Both the position numbers and the translations under genes were made by a program. Below the pieces are notes generated by a model. That model saw nothing but the letters and a program-made list of their open reading frames with translations, had not been told where the DNA came from and searched no databases. Below, piece by piece: positions 61,073 through 64,000 of a DNA stretch of 64,000 bases (positions are counted from its first letter, which is position 1; each line of letters starts with the position of its first letter). This DNA comes from Paenibacillus sp. OV219 (lineage in GTDB: Bacteria; Bacillota; Bacilli; Paenibacillales; Paenibacillaceae). The DNA is taken from the NCBI RefSeq assembly GCF_900110075.1, contig NZ_FOCJ01000009.1, positions 62,001 through 126,000 of the forward strand, written 5' to 3'.

Positions 61073-62130
61073 CCGGGATGAAGTCCTAGCGTTTCTTTGG
61101 CGATATCCCGGGCGAACCGGTCATGATCATGCTCAGCAATATGCATTAACAATTGCTTCCCCTCCTTCATGTTCAGCAGCGCGCCGGCTGCTTGTGTTCG
61201 TACCCACCATGAGCGGTCTTTGATCAGCTCAGTAAGCGGTGCTACCAGCTCCGGTTTTCTTAGCGCTCCGAACAGCTTCGCGGTCATGGCCCGCTCCTCC
61301 CAGCTGCTGGAAGCGGCGAACTTGCTGTATTGCTCCGCGCGCTCTGTGAAGCCGAGCTGTGCGATGGATTTCAATAGCTTAATGCGCAGCTCAGACGATT
61401 GGCCAGCTGGTTCTGCAATGCGGAATAGCTGCTGCTCCAGAAAGTCGAGCTGCTCATATTTGTTCAGAATGCCGATCATCTCAACGAAGCTGTGCTGAAT
61501 CGGCATTGGCAGCTCATGGAATTGCGCCAATGCTTCATCGAACTGGTCATTTGTCAGCATGGACAGCAGCTGGCGGTAATTGAATGCCTTCAGATCGCCT
61601 GGCAACCGAATAAGACTCTGTATGAAACTGCTGTTCCGAGAATGGATGAGCAGCTTACAGATTTGATAATGCTCCTGCGCGGTACATTTTGGACTGTTCA
61701 TCAGCCATGTAATGTCTTCAAACAGGTTGTCCATGCCGAACACAGAAGCATGGTAGAGCGCATTCATCCGTATGCTCCACTTACGGCTTAGCAGCATCTC
61801 TCGATAGGTGTTCGTAAAATGAGCCTCAGCGAATTGCTTCGCCCGAAGCTGAATCTCATCGCTATGCGCGATTTGCAAGTAATCGCTCAGCAGTTTCTCC
61901 GCTGCGGCGAACGTTCGTCTGTTATGAGGCACGAGTGCCCGGCTGGTCCCGCCTTGGGTCATGTAAACATACATGAGCGTGCTATTCTTCTGCGCGAAGC
62001 TGTTCATATAGCGCGTAAGCCGCATGTCGCGTGCTTTTACGATTGTGATATAGGCGAGGACGAGACTGCTCAGAACGAGCAGCGACACCGTGAATATAGC
62101 AAGTGCAATTACTGCATGACTGGTATACAT
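61069..62130 (-). CDS. Membrane-anchored HEAT-repeat protein
   Basis: The 353-residue protein has one N-terminal span (VIALAIFTVSLLVLSSLVLA) and a cytoplasmic alpha-solenoid. HEAT repeats are clearest at the end (ERAMTAKLFGALRKPELVAP; LTELIKDRSWWVRTQAAGAL; LNMKEGKQLLMHIAEHDHDR). Such scaffolds bind protein partners. Coupled by overlap to the synthase gene and preceded by the signalling protein, it may connect the two at the membrane. Confidence 0.78.
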   Translation of the reverse strand: MYTSHAVIALAIFTVSLLVLSSLVLAYITIVKARDMRLTRYMNSFAQKNSTLMYVYMTQGGTSRALVPHNRRTFAAAEKLLSDYLQIAHSDEIQLRAKQFAEAHFTNTYREMLLSRKWSIRMNALYHASVFGMDNLFEDITWLMNSPKCTAQEHYQICKLLIHSRNSSFIQSLIRLPGDLKAFNYRQLLSMLTNDQFDEALAQFHELPMPIQHSFVEMIGILNKYEQLDFLEQQLFRIAEPAGQSSELRIKLLKSIAQLGFTERAEQYSKFAASSSWEERAMTAKLFGALRKPELVAPLTELIKDRSWWVRTQAAGALLNMKEGKQLLMHIAEHDHDRFARDIAKETLGLHPG

Positions 62131-62135
62131 CTACT

Positions 62136-63038
62136 TCACTTCAGCCTTTCCAGAAGCCGCTTTACCTTAGCTTCAAGAAGCTTGATGCTGAACGGCTTCG
62201 CAATATAGTAGTCTGCGCCATGCTCCAGGCTGTAGATTGTCATATGCTCCGTGTTCCGGCTTCCTAGCATAATGACAATGTACTTGCTTGCATTCGGCAT
62301 GCTGCGTAGATCACTCAGCACCTCAATGCCGTCGCGCTGCGGCAGGATGTCGCTTAGGAAGATCAGATGCATATGCCCGGAATGATGCCAGTCCGATTCC
62401 GCGAAGCTGGCTCCGTCATGGAAGCTGCGAATTTGGAACTCCATATGCGGCAGCGAGAGATTTTGCATCATGTTGATGAGAATGTTCTGCGCAATCGGCG
62501 AGTCCTCAATAATAGATACTTTTATCGTACTCACATCAGGCAAGGTGGCGACAGGTACCGCTCTGAGCTGGAAAGGACCTTTATCCCGTGCCAGCGTTAG
62601 TGCCACCGAAGTTGCTTCCAGGATGTCCTCGTAGGTTGTCGTCGAATAGACGACCTCCGTCATTCCGGCCGTAAGCTGCTCATGAGATGAGCTCTGGAAG
62701 TCTGTGTAGATTCGTTGGAACAGATATTCTGCTTCGAGAAAGCCGGTATGCATCAACACTGCTATGTATCGAAGCGGTTGCTCAGTAGCAAACAGGTAAT
62801 CGGTATTGCGCAGATGGCTTGCGATCAGCTTGCTTGTATGCAGCAGAGCAGGGAGCTCGCTTGTTTGGTCTATTTCAATCGCCACGACTGTAAATTTGGT
62901 TCGAACACGCGGCATATCGGCTAGCTTCCATTGAATGAACGACGTGAGCAAGTCGCTGTGATACAGCCCGGTCTCCTCGTTGTATAGCAGAGCGATAAGA
63001 GGGGAAGTGGGAGAGGTACGTGTAGTGGTACTGCTCAT
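62136..63038 (-). CDS. Degenerate GGDEF plus pseudo-receiver signalling protein
   Basis: In this 300-residue protein residues 13-155 follow the layout of a GGDEF domain (NEETGLYHSDLLTSFIQWKL; FTVVAIEIDQ; HLRNTDYLFA; ATSVALTLARDKGP), but the active-site GGDEF is replaced by TEQPLRY, so no cyclase activity is expected. Residues 172-300 form a receiver domain (VSIIEDSPIAQNILI, AKPFSIKLLEAKVKRLL). At the phosphoacceptor position the sequence reads FLSDILPQRDG, giving Ser229 where Asp is normal. ATG 63038 follows GAGGTGTACT. It is first in the polysaccharide-synthase operon and probably its regulator. Confidence 0.8.
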   Translation of the reverse strand: MSSTTTRTSPTSPLIALLYNEETGLYHSDLLTSFIQWKLADMPRVRTKFTVVAIEIDQTSELPALLHTSKLIASHLRNTDYLFATEQPLRYIAVLMHTGFLEAEYLFQRIYTDFQSSSHEQLTAGMTEVVYSTTTYEDILEATSVALTLARDKGPFQLRAVPVATLPDVSTIKVSIIEDSPIAQNILINMMQNLSLPHMEFQIRSFHDGASFAESDWHHSGHMHLIFLSDILPQRDGIEVLSDLRSMPNASKYIVIMLGSRNTEHMTIYSLEHGADYYIAKPFSIKLLEAKVKRLLERLK

Positions 63039-63228
63039 AGTACACCTCAATTCTAGTGAAATCATGTTGTCCTTCCAGTATAGTCGCATCTTGCAAATTA
63101 ATGTTTAGTGAATTACTGGGGATTTGGGTGGAGAGCGGGAGGAAGAGAGATGGGGAAAGCGAATAGTAGTGGAAGATAGCAAATGGATTACCCACTATAC
63201 ACTCCATAAAGAAGGAACGTGAACATTT

Positions 63229-64000
63229 TTGACCCATACATATGAGCATCAAACGCCACAGTTGAACGCTATTCAAATTCCCGCAGAGGACGGGTATATT
63301 GTCGCAAGAATTTTTAGCCCCGGAGGCAAAGGGCCTTTTCCAACCGTCATCCTTCTGCACGGGTTTCCAGGTATTCAGCAAAATTATGATTTGGCAGCGC
63401 AGTTCCAGCATGCCGGCTATCAAGCAGTCGTGTTCCATTATCGGGGGTTGTGGGGAAGCACAGGGGAATTCTCGATTACTCATGCCCTGGAGGACGCGAG
63501 GATAGTTCTAGCTTTCTTGCGTCAAGCTGATACGGCGGCAAAATATAAGATCGATCGTGAGCGCATCGCGCTTGTCGGACATAGCTTTGGCGGCTTTATC
63601 GCCCTGCAGTCGATTGCGGCGGATAGTGGCATCGCGGCTGTTTGCTCCCTCTCTGGTGCTAATTTTGGCATGATGGCGCAGCTTCTTCTTCAGGCAGAAA
63701 GCAGAGCCCAGCTTGAGGCGGGACTTGCTGAACCAGCATCTTATGTCTCTGGGCAATTTACCGTCCAGATGATGAGTGATGAAATTTTGGCGCATGGATC
63801 GGAATGGAATCTACTAGACCGTGCGCAGAGTCTATCAGACAAGCCAGTCTTGTTGGTTGGAGCAGCTCAGGATGTGCTGACACCTGTGAACTTCATGCAT
63901 GCTCCGCTGGTATCAGCATTTGAGCGCACGGGTACGTCAAAGCTGCAAAGTCTAGTCATTGAATCAACTGATCACGGATATGAAGGCAAGCGGCAGGAAC
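63229..64000 (+). CDS. Alpha/beta hydrolase (3' end outside window)
   Basis: An open frame from TTG 63229 to the right edge gives at least 257 residues: FPTVILLHGFPGIQQNYDLA (oxyanion HGF), VVFHYRGLWGSTGEFS, the nucleophile elbow LVGHSFGGFIAL, the acid region VLLVGAAQDVLTPVN and the catalytic His in STDHGYEGKR. The set fits a serine hydrolase or dienelactone/prolyl-oligopeptidase-like esterase. GAAGGAACGTGA is the ribosome site. It is divergent from the polysaccharide-synthase operon; substrate unknown. Confidence 0.85.
   Translation, partial: MTHTYEHQTPQLNAIQIPAEDGYIVARIFSPGGKGPFPTVILLHGFPGIQQNYDLAAQFQHAGYQAVVFHYRGLWGSTGEFSITHALEDARIVLAFLRQADTAAKYKIDRERIALVGHSFGGFIALQSIAADSGIAAVCSLSGANFGMMAQLLLQAESRAQLEAGLAEPASYVSGQFTVQMMSDEILAHGSEWNLLDRAQSLSDKPVLLVGAAQDVLTPVNFMHAPLVSAFERTGTSKLQSLVIESTDHGYEGKRQE

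Overview
The window is chromosomal DNA from a low- to mid-GC, spore-former-type Firmicute, most likely a Paenibacillaceae member (Paenibacillus or a close relative). This is inferred from strong AGGAGG-type ribosome binding sites with many TTG/GTG starts, an Lpl/Ytc-type carbohydrate ABC transporter, a GH172 (DUF2961) protein, a copper-amine-oxidase-type stalk domain, LytTR, VanZ and XRE regulators, and a CpsB/CpsD (PHP phosphatase/BY-kinase) exopolysaccharide locus. I see no tRNA, rRNA, CRISPR array or insertion sequence.

Region 1 (1-11.9 kb) is a catabolic island. It holds the tail of a LacI regulator, a promoter with a palindromic operator and a consensus catabolite-responsive element, a lipoprotein binding protein with two permeases, a protein of unknown function, a galactonate-dehydratase-like enolase, a DHDPS/KDG-aldolase-family lyase, three phytanoyl-CoA-dioxygenase-family enzymes and a second LacI regulator. 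The second regulator carries the same operator half-site at its own promoter. The likely theme is uptake, oxidation, dehydration and aldol cleavage of a sugar-acid-like compound whose identity I cannot tell.

Region 2 (12-26 kb) is a mixed housekeeping/accessory stretch. It has a small secreted protein, an MFS exporter behind a leader-peptide attenuator, a decayed MFS remnant, a PPOX flavoprotein, a ligase-like protein lacking the expected catalytic lysine, an ABM monooxygenase coupled to an iron alcohol dehydrogenase, XRE and LytTR regulators, a GH172 protein and a DUF4832-like secreted protein.

Region 3 (26-56.3 kb) is the exopolysaccharide (EPS) locus. Secreted proteins, including a Calx-beta protein, lie divergent from an OafA-like acyltransferase. 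A tail-fibre/beta-helix repeat protein follows. The main run then encodes CpsB, Wzz-like, CpsD, GalU, a priming sugar transferase, Fcl, Gmd, several glycosyltransferases, a Wzy-like polymerase, a TupA-like ATP-grasp enzyme, an acetyltransferase, a Wzx flippase, AsnB, Ugd, a UDP-uronate epimerase and ManC. The predicted precursors are GDP-fucose/GDP-mannose and UDP-uronic acids. ATP-grasp and AsnB suggest amide decoration. A VanZ-like protein and a small XRE regulator close the locus.

The most striking signal is an inverted repeat, GATAC-N5-GTATC. It sits in or over the promoters of the XRE gene, the CpsB operon, the Calx-beta gene, the acyltransferase gene and the distant small secreted protein at 12 kb. 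This looks like one XRE-controlled matrix regulon.

Region 4 (56.3-63.1 kb, minus strand) is a second polysaccharide system: a degenerate GGDEF plus pseudo-receiver protein, a membrane HEAT-repeat protein, a processive GT2 synthase and a very large membrane-anchored glycosidase-like protein, with two ATGA-type overlaps. A divergent alpha/beta hydrolase runs off the right edge.
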